Source of the DNA: UKL13-3 sp943369665
GTDB taxonomy: Bacteria > Bacteroidota > Bacteroidia > UKL13-3
Assembly: GCA_943369665.1 (NCBI GenBank)
Contig: CALRNX020000004.1
Location: forward strand, 62,001 to 126,000
Length of the DNA: 64,000 bases
Direction of reading: 5' to 3'
Part shown: positions 55,023 to 63,037 of the stretch, in pieces
Numbering within the stretch: position 1 is the stretch's first letter
Layout of the letters: each line of letters starts with the position of its first letter
Translations under genes and position numbers: made by a program
The notes under the pieces: generated by a model
Told to the model about the DNA's origin: nothing
What the model saw: only the letters and a program-made list of their open reading frames with translations
The model's database searches: none

Positions 55023-55516
55023 TTTTTCTCAATAGGTGTAAGGTATTCCGAATCCTTCAAAAAAGAAACAATTAGTTGCTTCAATCGGATATCTTTAAGG
55101 GTATGAACAGCATTTAACAAAATAGATTTATCGTTTGCTATCGCATCATTGTACCCAAGGAAAGATGGGGCCTGGGTTTGTACCGAAAACCGTAAAAACC
55201 GGAGTTCAATATTTTGCCGATCAGCAGCAATAGCATCTTCAAGCAACTTTTTTCCCTCCGAAAAATTAGCCCATTTATTCATTGGATTAAAAGTGTACTT
55301 AGCCATCATCATGGTTGCGCATGCTTTGTATCCCGATAAAAGCGGATCATTTTGAGGTGTATAAGCAGACAATAATGTAATCAGTTTTTTGCATGACTTT
55401 TCTTCTGAAGCGGCTTGCTTGTATAATGTACGCACTTCTTCATGTAAAGGAGAAGCCATAATCATTTTTGTACTCAATAAAACACTCAACAGAAAAATCG
55501 TCTTATATGCATTCAT
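55007..55516 (-). CDS. Hypothetical exported protein in the carotenoid operon
   Basis: A 169-residue protein with a signal peptide (TIFLLSVLLSTKMIMAS) and a predominantly helical mature part, with two cysteines near the ends of the mature chain. I do not recognise a domain. It overlaps crtB by 4 nt and idi by 16 nt, so it is translated with the pathway enzymes. Its expected periplasmic location is odd beside cytoplasmic and membrane carotenoid enzymes. Its function is unknown; handling of finished carotenoids is only a guess. Confidence 0.8.
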   Translation of the reverse strand: MNAYKTIFLLSVLLSTKMIMASPLHEEVRTLYKQAASEEKSCKKLITLLSAYTPQNDPLLSGYKACATMMMAKYTFNPMNKWANFSEGKKLLEDAIAADRQNIELRFLRFSVQTQAPSFLGYNDAIANDKSILLNAVHTLKDIRLKQLIVSFLKDSEYLTPIEKKCIKQ

Positions 55517-56349
55517 ACCATATTTAATTTTGATTGAAAAATACTATTGAGCATCAATCCGAATTTTTCACTATTGCTCACCCGGATGCGCGTAGATAAA
55601 ATGGTATTTGCCGGAACATTTTTTATCTTGTTAAACAGTGCATAATAATATACATAGGCAAGGTAAACTCCGCTTTTTGAAGAGGCGGGAAGACGTTTAA
55701 TGCCCTTCAATGCTTCTTTAAAATCAATTTCAATTTCGCGCTCAATCTCATGCTTAACACTGTTGTTAAAACTACTCATATCTACATTGGGAAAATAGGT
55801 TCGGCCCAATACCTGATAATCAACTTTAAGATCGCGTAAAAAATTTATTTTCTGAAATGCCGCTCCTAACTTCATAGCGTAAGGTTTTAATTCAGCATAC
55901 AAGTGTTTATTTCCCTCCGTGAAAATATGAAGGCACATCAACCCTACAACTTCTGCCGATCCGAGAATATATTGTTCATAGCTTCCTTGTGAATAATGGG
56001 TTTTATCCAAATCCATTTCCATACTATGTAAAAAAGTATCGATCAGTTCATGTTCTATCTGGTATTGGTGAACCACTTGTTGAAATGCATTCAAAATTGG
56101 GTTGAGCGAGATCCGATTGTTAATCGCCTCGTATGTATCGTTCCTGAATTTTTCGAGTAAGAACTTTTTATCATAGCCTTCAAAGCTATCTACGATTTCA
56201 TCGGCAAACCGAACAAAACCATAAACCGAATAAATAGGATTATGCAGCCTGTAGTTCAGGAAATAGATACCCAATGAAAAACTCGTGCTGTACTGGCGTG
56301 TAGTAAGTTTACTGCACTGCACCGACACTTGATCAAATAGCGACTTCAT
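55513..56349 (-). CDS. crtB: Phytoene synthase
   Basis: A 278-residue squalene/phytoene synthase family enzyme that condenses two GGPP to phytoene. The first metal-binding motif is DEIVD at residues 50-54 (FVRFADEIVDSFEGYD); the second region is AAFQKINFLRDLKVDYQVLG, followed by RTYFP. GGPP synthase is not in the window. The start lies within crtI (17-nt overlap). Confidence 0.96.
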   Translation of the reverse strand: MKSLFDQVSVQCSKLTTRQYSTSFSLGIYFLNYRLHNPIYSVYGFVRFADEIVDSFEGYDKKFLLEKFRNDTYEAINNRISLNPILNAFQQVVHQYQIEHELIDTFLHSMEMDLDKTHYSQGSYEQYILGSAEVVGLMCLHIFTEGNKHLYAELKPYAMKLGAAFQKINFLRDLKVDYQVLGRTYFPNVDMSSFNNSVKHEIEREIEIDFKEALKGIKRLPASSKSGVYLAYVYYYALFNKIKNVPANTILSTRIRVSNSEKFGLMLNSIFQSKLNMV

Positions 56350-57829
56350 GGTGAATGGATTTTAAATGTTTCATTAATTCTTGGGCTACAATTTTTCCGG
56401 ATATGATCGAAGGAGGCACACCCGGACCCGGCACCGTAAGCTGCCCGGTATAAAATAGATTGTCAATTTTTTTATTCTTGATCTTAGGCTTGAGGATAGC
56501 AGTTTGCATCAATGTATTGGCGAGACCGTATGCATTGCCTTTATATGAATTGTAATCAGCAACAAAATCATTTACACAATAGCTCTTTTTATACTCAATA
56601 AGGGGTTGCAAATCTTCTCCTGTGTGCTTTTTGATTCGCTCCATCATTACCTGAAAATACTGCTCACGCGTGGCTTCATTGTCCTCCAGTCCGGGGGCAA
56701 TCGGCATTAGCAAAAACAGGTTCTCGTGTCCTTTAGGAGCAACCCCATCATCTGTTTTGGAAGGACAACACACATAAAACAACGGATTGGTTGGCCACTT
56801 TCTTTGCCGGTAAATTTCTTTGGAATGTACCGTTATATCCTCATCAAAAAATAAGGTATGATGTTGCAATGATGGGATGAGTTTGCGAACACCCAAGTAA
56901 AAAATCAAACAAGAAGGTGCAAATGTTTTTTGAGCCCAGTAGGTTTCATCATAATTGCGATATTCTTTTGCCAGTAGCTTACTTTCCACATGGTGGTAAT
57001 CGGCAGAAGCGACCACTGCATCACATTTAAACAGTTCACCGTTTGCCCAAATACCCGTAACCTGATTGTTTTCAACTTCTATTTTCTGTACTGCACTATT
57101 GAATAAAAAAGTTACCCCTTTTTGCTCGGCAACCTGCTTCATAGAGTCGATCACTTTCCCAAAACCACCTATCGGATACCAGGTACCTAACTTTAAGCCT
57201 GCATAGTTCATTAAGCTATACAAAGCCGGTATATCTTCAGGCATTGCCCCAAGAAAGAGTGCGGGAAATTCCATCAGCGCCACCAGCTTGGGATGCGAAA
57301 AGTACTTTTTAACGTGCTTGCTTAACGATGAAAACACCTGTAAACGTAATATCCCTTTTACTAAACTCATATCGGCAAACTCTGCAACCGATAAACCGGG
57401 TTTTTGCGCCAAATTTTCAACTCCGGTATAATACTTATAAGCCGCCTCTTCCATAAACTTCCTCAGTTTTAAAGCACTTCCCTTTTCAAGCGATTCGAAT
57501 AGTGAGCACAACTCTTCAAAGTCGGCCGGAACACTTATCTGATCATCCTTACCAAAAACAATATCAAAAGAAGGATTGAGCAGTTTGAGGGTATAAAAAT
57601 CGGAAACCGTGTAACCAAAATCGTTAAAAAAGTGTTCAAAAACATTAGGCATCCAATACCAACTTGGCCCCATATCGTAAACATAGCCGGAATCCGTAGT
57701 AAACTGGGTAGCCCTTCCTCCTGCCTGCGCATTTTTTTCGAACACGAATACCTCATGACCTGCAGCGGCCAGATAGGCTGAAGCACTCAATCCTGAAAAA
57801 CCTGAACCAATAACGGCTATTTTCGACAT
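56333..57829 (-). CDS. crtI: Phytoene desaturase (CrtI type)
   Basis: A 498-residue FAD enzyme. The dinucleotide fold is at the N-terminus (VIGSGFSGLSASAYLAAAGH, then FEKNAQAGGRA) and the family C-terminal motif is LFYTGQLTVPGPGVPPSIISG. It converts phytoene to lycopene by stepwise desaturation at the membrane. It follows carH by 30 bp, and an imperfect palindrome occupies that gap and the carH stop codon. Confidence 0.96.
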   Translation of the reverse strand: MSKIAVIGSGFSGLSASAYLAAAGHEVFVFEKNAQAGGRATQFTTDSGYVYDMGPSWYWMPNVFEHFFNDFGYTVSDFYTLKLLNPSFDIVFGKDDQISVPADFEELCSLFESLEKGSALKLRKFMEEAAYKYYTGVENLAQKPGLSVAEFADMSLVKGILRLQVFSSLSKHVKKYFSHPKLVALMEFPALFLGAMPEDIPALYSLMNYAGLKLGTWYPIGGFGKVIDSMKQVAEQKGVTFLFNSAVQKIEVENNQVTGIWANGELFKCDAVVASADYHHVESKLLAKEYRNYDETYWAQKTFAPSCLIFYLGVRKLIPSLQHHTLFFDEDITVHSKEIYRQRKWPTNPLFYVCCPSKTDDGVAPKGHENLFLLMPIAPGLEDNEATREQYFQVMMERIKKHTGEDLQPLIEYKKSYCVNDFVADYNSYKGNAYGLANTLMQTAILKPKIKNKKIDNLFYTGQLTVPGPGVPPSIISGKIVAQELMKHLKSIHHEVAI

Positions 57830-57836
57830 GGTAATC

Positions 57837-57866
57837 TGTTTATATTTAATACAATTTATTTAAACA
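57837..57866 (-). promoter_or_regulatory. Imperfect palindrome between carH and crtI
   Basis: TGTTTA at 57837-57842 and TAAACA at 57861-57866 form the ends of an AT-rich imperfect inverted repeat, 30 bp long like the perfect one upstream of carH and with the same outer hexamers. It overlaps the carH stop codon and lies 8 bp before the crtI ATG. Confidence 0.4.
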
Positions 57867-58747
57867 ATTGTTTTCAGTGCTTTTTCAAGAGCCTCCAACG
57901 TTTTTAACCATTGAACCCCTTTTCCCAATTGCAATTGCCCAATTAACCCTTCGTTTCCCGACACATAAATTTTTGCCCTGCCCGCAAGTGTCTTAAGTTC
58001 CTTGAGCAATTGCTGGGCATTCTCAGAAAGATCGTTGTGTACCAAAAAACATAAAATATGATCAGGGTTTACTTCTTTAACTACTCTCGACAGTGAGTCA
58101 ACCGGAACATTACTTCCTAAATAAACAGCATTTTTTCCGGATTGCCTGATAAGATAGTAAGAAAATAACAATCCTATTTCGTGAAATTCATTTTCGGGTA
58201 AAAAAAGCAACCACTTATCGGCTGAAAGTTTCGATGGTGGCAATGCATCTATAGCCGAAAACAATTTTTGCCGGATAAGATTGCTGATAAAATGTTCCTG
58301 GCCTGAAGAAAGAGCATCTGCCGCCCACATCATACCAACCCGGCAAAGCATCGGATGAATAACATTAAGGTATGCACCTTTTACTCCTAATCGCAATACA
58401 GCATTGGAAAAAATCTTCTCAAAATAGTACTCATCATAAGACATTCCTGCCACAATGAGTTGAGAAACAAAATACTCATTTGAAACATCCTGCAATCTTT
58501 GAGTCTGCGCATTAAGCAACGAGAACAGCTGCTTATCCGGCATTGCACATAACTCTGCCACCTTGTATTCCGAATTGGATAAGCTCACAATATTAAGTAA
58601 GCGCCTCAATTGTGTATTATCATAATACCTCGTATTACCTTCTGATCTGTGGGGGGTAAGCGCATTATAGCGCTGCTCCCAGATACGAATTGTATGAGCT
58701 TTGACTCCTGAAAATTGCTGAAGTTGGGAGATTGTGAAGCGATCCAT
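57860..58747 (-). CDS. carH: MerR-family, adenosylcobalamin-binding light-responsive regulator (CarH/LitR type)
   Basis: A 295-residue regulator. The N-terminal MerR helix-turn-helix (residues 1-70) has FTISQLQQFSGVKAHTIRIW and RYYDNTQLRRL. The helical cobalamin-capping domain (~80-170) contains W141-x9-E151-H152, the Wx9EH signature of CarH photoreceptors. The Rossmann-like B12 domain (~178-295) has E187-x-H189-x2-G192, where His189 would be the lower axial cobalt ligand. In known members the dark AdoCbl tetramer represses carotenoid genes and light breaks the Co-C bond and the tetramer. It heads the carotenoid operon and has a strong palindrome over its own promoter, so autoregulation and light induction of the whole operon are expected. 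Confidence 0.92.
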   Translation of the reverse strand: MDRFTISQLQQFSGVKAHTIRIWEQRYNALTPHRSEGNTRYYDNTQLRRLLNIVSLSNSEYKVAELCAMPDKQLFSLLNAQTQRLQDVSNEYFVSQLIVAGMSYDEYYFEKIFSNAVLRLGVKGAYLNVIHPMLCRVGMMWAADALSSGQEHFISNLIRQKLFSAIDALPPSKLSADKWLLFLPENEFHEIGLLFSYYLIRQSGKNAVYLGSNVPVDSLSRVVKEVNPDHILCFLVHNDLSENAQQLLKELKTLAGRAKIYVSGNEGLIGQLQLGKGVQWLKTLEALEKALKTIV

Positions 58748-58749
58748 TA

Positions 58750-58779
58750 TGTTTAAATATATTCAAATATATTTAAACA
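58750..58779 (-). promoter_or_regulatory. Perfect 14-bp-arm palindrome covering the carH promoter
   Basis: TGTTTAAATATATT and its exact complement flank a 2-bp centre, ending 2 bp before the carH ATG. The minus-strand -7 element TATATTTG (58764-58771) lies across the centre, so a bound repressor would block the promoter. This fits an operator for CarH itself. Confidence 0.75.
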
Positions 58780-58947
58780 AACCAAAAACACCTATAATCA
58801 GGAAAGATATCTTCTGCTATTCAAACATATTAGCTTTAAGCAAGATGAACATTGCCCTTTTGATCCTGCATGCCTGAAGGATTAAATAAACCTTTTGGAT
58901 TTTATATTAAGTTTTTGTTACTTGAAAGTTAGATTAAGGACGAAAAA

Positions 58948-59112
58948 ATGAACACCCGTAAAATAAAATTTGTATTTGCCCTAATGGTTTTAATCATTTT
59001 TAGCTGCAGCCCTACACGTTATCGGGAACCTAAAAAACCCCATAACTCTTATAAACCAAAAGGAAAAAACACCTGGATGGAAGAGAAACGCAGAAACATG
59101 CAGCAGTTTTAA
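58948..59112 (+). CDS. Small lipoprotein (54 residues)
   Basis: ATG at 58948 preceded by AAGGA 7 bp upstream. The product has a basic start, a hydrophobic stretch (FVFALMVLIIFSC) with lipobox cysteine at residue 19, then a basic, proline- and lysine-rich tail (PTRYREPKKPHNSYKPKG) ending MQQF. Such tiny basic lipoproteins are common in Bacteroidota, and their roles are unknown. It is divergent from carH and 69 bp upstream of the M50-like gene. Confidence 0.65.
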   Translation: MNTRKIKFVFALMVLIIFSCSPTRYREPKKPHNSYKPKGKNTWMEEKRRNMQQF

Positions 59113-59181
59113 CTCTTCTCTTTTGTAAGCCGGAGATTTATCAATCCTTTCTTGATCTCGTCAGATTCAATTTCATCATAA

Positions 59182-59895
59182 ATGAAAGCAACTATCCAAC
59201 CCAGGTTATTTACAGTTATAGCCTTTGCTTTTATCCTGTTTACTGTTATCGGAACATTAACACATGAATTGGGCCATCTTGCAGTTGCACAATTAAATGG
59301 ATATAAGGGTGGGACGATTCACTATGGATCAAGTAATCCCGGAACAAGCCGGGATTATGAAATCATAGATTCATTGTACTCGGTTTATGAAACCGAAATA
59401 AAGTCCAGAACAGATTTCCCGCAGCAAGAGCTCTACAATGCAACCCTCAAGAGGATCATTTCCACACAATTCTGGATCACATTGGGAGGGCCATTGCAAA
59501 CAATGCTTACCGGAACGATTGGCTTTATTCTATTACTTATATCCGTTTCAACAACAAAACGCGATTCCGTATCATTTAAGCAATGGGGGTTTATTTTCTT
59601 ATCCTTATTCTGGCTAAGGCAAACAACAAACTTAGTTGTTGGTATGGCGATACATCTTCTCAATGGACATGCATCCGAAAGAGGGGATGAAATCAGACTT
59701 GCCCGGCATTTAAATTGGCCTGCATACAGTATCGAAGCCACAACCGGAGTAATTGGATTTGGGATCCTTGTTTATATCGTTTCTAAGATAATTCCACTTC
59801 AACAACGTTTCACCTTTGTTTCTGCAGGAATGTTTGGAGGAATTGCAGGTTATTTAATCTGGCTCCAATGGTTTGGAAAAGTGATCATGCCTTAG
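59182..59895 (+). CDS. Membrane protein with HExxH motif (peptidase M50-like)
   Basis: A 237-residue protein with about five TM segments. HELGH at residues 28-32 lies at the end of the first TM (FILFTVIGTLTHELGHLAVA), the usual placement in site-2-type (M50) intramembrane zinc peptidases. A clear second metal-binding motif (NxxPxxxLDG) is not seen; RGDEIRLARHLNWP is a possible substitute. Related compact proteins are annotated M50B-like. Peptidase activity is therefore plausible but unproven. Confidence 0.7.
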   Translation: MKATIQPRLFTVIAFAFILFTVIGTLTHELGHLAVAQLNGYKGGTIHYGSSNPGTSRDYEIIDSLYSVYETEIKSRTDFPQQELYNATLKRIISTQFWITLGGPLQTMLTGTIGFILLLISVSTTKRDSVSFKQWGFIFLSLFWLRQTTNLVVGMAIHLLNGHASERGDEIRLARHLNWPAYSIEATTGVIGFGILVYIVSKIIPLQQRFTFVSAGMFGGIAGYLIWLQWFGKVIMP

Positions 59896-59918
59896 AAGTT
59901 TGCGCCCACACACAAAAG

Positions 59919-60896
59919 CTAAATTCCCGAAAAATATTTTATCTCCTCCTTAAAATCCAGAGTCGGCATTTTTTCTTCAAGTATTTGTGTCCTTGCTAAA
60001 AACGTTCTTAAAAACTGTTGGTGAGCATTGGATGTTGGATGCAATGGTTTGTGCTTTTTAGCAGCAACAATCTGCAATACTTCATTCAACAACTGTTGTG
60101 TCTCCGGGCTAAAGTAGGTATTACAAAACTGCTCAAATACAAAAGCAACAGCTTGTTCATTTGGATGGACCATGTCGGAAGCATAAAAACGATAATCACG
60201 AAGCACATCGTTCACCCATTCATAAGCAGGAAAATAGCTGCAATGCTGAGTATCATTCACCAGCTGATGAACCACCTCCAACAAACGCGCTTTGCTTCTG
60301 TTGTTTTCGATAATACCATCCCTGATATGTTTTACAGGGCTTACCGTGAATATAATTTCAATACCCGGATTCAATTTTTTCACCTCCCCGATACTTTTTT
60401 GCAACGCCAAAGCCATCTCATCAACCGACAATAATTTTTTCTCAAACCAATTTTTAGGCGCCTTGTGGCAATTGGCAACCGGCATCTTTTGTTCAACAAG
60501 TTCATAGGAGTAGGCTGTCCCAAGTGTCATAAAAAGGTGTGACGCTGCCTTGAGTTGTTGATGTGATGCTGAAATAGCCTGATTGATCTGCTTCAGTGTT
60601 TGGGATTGTTCGGGATTGGAGAAATCGGAGTGATGCAACCAACTATGCCATAACTCGTTTAACGCAAATAAATCGGTAAGAGCATATTGTTTGTGTGTTG
60701 CATAATCCATTAAATGAGTCGCCAAACTCAGCGGATCAAATACAATTCCGGAAGGATTATACAGCAGGTTAAACTTGGCTTCAAGAAGTTTAGCGCCAAT
60801 ATTATCGGAGAAACAAGATCCAATCAGCAATAGTCGATCATGATAAGCAATCTTCCTATTAGCCGATTGAGGTTCAAGCGAAAGCATTAAATTCAT
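59919..60896 (-). CDS. GSCFA-domain protein (SGNH/PC-esterase-like)
   Basis: A 325-residue protein. The family name motif GSCFSDNIG is at about residues 27-35, followed by LLYNPSGIVFDPLSLA, LFMTLGTAYSYEL and the C-terminal DMVHPNEQAVAFVFEQF, which supplies the Asp-x-x-His pair of SGNH hydrolases. The expected enzyme is an esterase or acyl transferase acting on a glycan, but the substrate is not known. No signal peptide is evident. It is divergent from panD. Confidence 0.88.
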   Translation of the reverse strand: MNLMLSLEPQSANRKIAYHDRLLLIGSCFSDNIGAKLLEAKFNLLYNPSGIVFDPLSLATHLMDYATHKQYALTDLFALNELWHSWLHHSDFSNPEQSQTLKQINQAISASHQQLKAASHLFMTLGTAYSYELVEQKMPVANCHKAPKNWFEKKLLSVDEMALALQKSIGEVKKLNPGIEIIFTVSPVKHIRDGIIENNRSKARLLEVVHQLVNDTQHCSYFPAYEWVNDVLRDYRFYASDMVHPNEQAVAFVFEQFCNTYFSPETQQLLNEVLQIVAAKKHKPLHPTSNAHQQFLRTFLARTQILEEKMPTLDFKEEIKYFSGI

Positions 60897-60971
60897 GGGT
60901 GCAATATCTTGGTTTTAATGGATTTTAATCATGTTTGAGACCACAAATCGGGGGATTCTGAAATTTTGCCC

Positions 60972-60979
60972 TACCTTTG
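60972..60979 (+). promoter_or_regulatory. -7 promoter element of panD
   Basis: TACCTTTG matches the Bacteroidota TAnnTTTG -7 consensus, 11 bp before the panD ATG at 60991. No convincing TTTG is found at the usual -33 distance. Confidence 0.5.
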
Positions 60980-60990
60980 CCTCGCTTTTT

Positions 60991-61341
60991 ATGAATATAG
61001 AAGTTTTAAAATCCAAAATCCACAGAGCCAAGCTTACACAAGCCGAGCTACACTACGTGGGCAGTATTACCATTGATGAAGCATTAATGGAAGCTGCAAA
61101 CATGATTGAAAATGAAAAAGTACAAGTGGTAAACGTAAGCAACGGTGAACGCTTGGAAACATACATTATTAAGGGCGAACGCAACTCTGGCGTTATTTGC
61201 TTAAATGGACCTGCTGCCCGTAAAGGTGTTGTTGGTGATTACCTGATCATCATTTCGTATTGCTCAATGGAGTTTGAGGCTGCTAAAAAACACCAGCCAA
61301 TTGCCATTTACCCCGACCAAAACAACAAATTGTTATCTTGA
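60991..61341 (+). CDS. panD: Aspartate 1-decarboxylase proenzyme
   Basis: A 116-residue proenzyme from the ATG at 60991 (upstream extension rejected: it lies before the -7 element and lacks similarity). It makes beta-alanine for pantothenate and CoA. The self-processing site Gly24-Ser25 in HYVGSITID creates the pyruvoyl group. NGPAARKGVVGDYLIIISY is the conserved C-terminal part. The stop overlaps the TTG start of the next gene. Confidence 0.96.
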   Translation: MNIEVLKSKIHRAKLTQAELHYVGSITIDEALMEAANMIENEKVQVVNVSNGERLETYIIKGERNSGVICLNGPAARKGVVGDYLIIISYCSMEFEAAKKHQPIAIYPDQNNKLLS

Positions 61342-62333
61342 GCAATAAGCTAAAATCGGCTATCCAATATGGTATCATTGGTCTGATAGGGATTTCGTTT
61401 CTCTATTTTGTATTCAAAGGTACCGACTGGAATGATCTCCTTTTAAAGTTTCGTCATACCAACTATTGGTGGATCGCTGCCGGAATGTCGGTTTCCGTAT
61501 TCAGTCATTATATCAGGGCATACCGTGCAAATATGTTGTATGAAGTTATGGACTATAATGTATCTGTAAAAAACAGTTTTTATGCTGTGATGATCGGCTA
61601 CATGATGAATTATATTATTCCACGTGCCGGTGAAGTTTCACGGTGTGCTTCGTTAAACAAAACCAACGATATTCCGATCAATAAATCACTGGGAACGGTT
61701 GTTACCGAGCGTATCTTTGATATGATCATTCTTTTGCTTATGCTGGTGGTCGTATTTTTTTTACAGTTTGACCTGCTGAGTAATTTTGTTTCAACATCCC
61801 TTCAGTCTAACCCGGGAGCCTCAACCGGACCGAATCTAAAAATCATCCTGCTCAGCGCATTGATTGCAGTGTGTTTGATCGTCTTCGTAATCCGTAAAAA
61901 ACTCGCAGCACACCCGTTTTTTATCAAAATAATAAGCCTCATTAAAGGATTTGGTGAAGGATTGTTAAGTATTCGGAAAGTTAAAAGTCCGGTATTGTTT
62001 CTAGCCTTATCCATCTCTATCTGGTTGTGTTATGTGTTGATGATGTACTTCTGCCTGTTTGCCATGGAAGCTACTGCTCATCTTAGTTTCACAGATTGCC
62101 TCACTGTATTTGTGATCGGCTCATTGGGTATGATCATTCCGGCACCCGGTGCCGGAGCCGGCACATATCATTTTGCTGTAATGCAAGCATTGTTGTTATA
62201 CGGAGTAGCACAAGTTGATGGTATTGCTTATGCAACCATTGTACACGGAGTGCAAATGATCCTATTATTGGCAATTGGTGCAATTTGTTCGTTATTGGTG
62301 CTGGCACAACAGCAGAAAAAGACAAGTTCTTAA
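61338..62333 (+). CDS. Flippase-like membrane protein (LPG synthase TM region / UPF0104 family)
   Basis: A 331-residue protein beginning with TTG at 61338, overlapping the panD stop by 4 nt; no ATG is better placed. It has eight or so TM segments. Family features are NYWWIAAGMSVSVFSHYIRA, the GYMMNYIIPRAGEVSRC segment, and LGMIIPAPGAGAGTYHF near the end. Relatives are the membrane domain of lysyl-PG synthases and YbhN-type proteins implicated in lipid or lipid-linked glycan transport. The transported lipid is unknown. Confidence 0.87.
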   Translation: MSNKLKSAIQYGIIGLIGISFLYFVFKGTDWNDLLLKFRHTNYWWIAAGMSVSVFSHYIRAYRANMLYEVMDYNVSVKNSFYAVMIGYMMNYIIPRAGEVSRCASLNKTNDIPINKSLGTVVTERIFDMIILLLMLVVVFFLQFDLLSNFVSTSLQSNPGASTGPNLKIILLSALIAVCLIVFVIRKKLAAHPFFIKIISLIKGFGEGLLSIRKVKSPVLFLALSISIWLCYVLMMYFCLFAMEATAHLSFTDCLTVFVIGSLGMIIPAPGAGAGTYHFAVMQALLLYGVAQVDGIAYATIVHGVQMILLLAIGAICSLLVLAQQQKKTSS

Positions 62334-62539
62334 GAGGTTAATATTTAAGCTCGAAATCAATCTTATTTCGAAAATTAGAAAGCCGGTCTAACCATAGAAA
62401 TTCTCTAGAAAACCGTTTCCCTTTTATCAGGCAATATTTTATTTCGAAATTCGAATTTGAATATTTCTCCCCACAGTATAGACTTATCCCTTTATCTTAA
62501 AACTAATTCTTATTTTGCACAATCATTTATTGATTAAAG

Positions 62540-63037
62540 ATGCCAAGTCATACCGAATTCATTCAAAATAAAATATGTACATCACCCGAAATGCTGTTGC
62601 ACAAAATTGAATTGTGGAATGAGGGAGGTGAAAAAATTGTATTTACCAATGGGGTGTTTGACCTGTTGCACCGTGGTCATGTTGACTATCTGGCCAAAGC
62701 CCGTGATCTTGGCGACAGATTGATTATCGGTGTAAATACAGATGCTTCAGTAAGCGAATTAAAAGGGCCGCACCGTCCCATCCAGGATGAATATTCACGA
62801 ATGTTGATTCTTGCCTCGTTTGAATTTGTAGATGCAGTGATCTTATTTGGCGACCAAACTCCTTACCAGCTTATCAAAATGGTACAACCTGATGTATTGG
62901 TAAAAGGCAGCGACTATAAAGCCGAAAACATTGTAGGGTATGATATTGTAAAGGCCAAAGGAGGAAGTGTACAAACCATCGATTTTATTCCTGGTTTCTC
63001 CACTTCATTGATTGAGAAAAAAATCAAAGAGGCTTAA
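62540..63037 (+). CDS. rfaE2: D-glycero-beta-D-manno-heptose 1-phosphate adenylyltransferase-like nucleotidyltransferase
   Basis: A 165-residue nucleotidyltransferase equal to the C-terminal half of bifunctional HldE. The HxGH-type site is in TNGVFDLLHRGHVDYL, with DRLIIGVNTDASVSELKGP, RPIQDEYSRMLILASFEFVD and DVLVKGSDY also conserved. It should attach AMP to heptose-1-phosphate for ADP-heptose, a lipopolysaccharide precursor. The kinase half is not adjacent. It ends 4 bp inside the convergent purN. Confidence 0.92.
   Translation: MPSHTEFIQNKICTSPEMLLHKIELWNEGGEKIVFTNGVFDLLHRGHVDYLAKARDLGDRLIIGVNTDASVSELKGPHRPIQDEYSRMLILASFEFVDAVILFGDQTPYQLIKMVQPDVLVKGSDYKAENIVGYDIVKAKGGSVQTIDFIPGFSTSLIEKKIKEA

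Noticed and set aside
62360..62480. TTATTTCGAAA repeats and AATTCGAATT palindrome before rfaE2 as an operator
   Set aside because: Short AT-rich matches with no second instance near a related gene; expected by chance in this composition.
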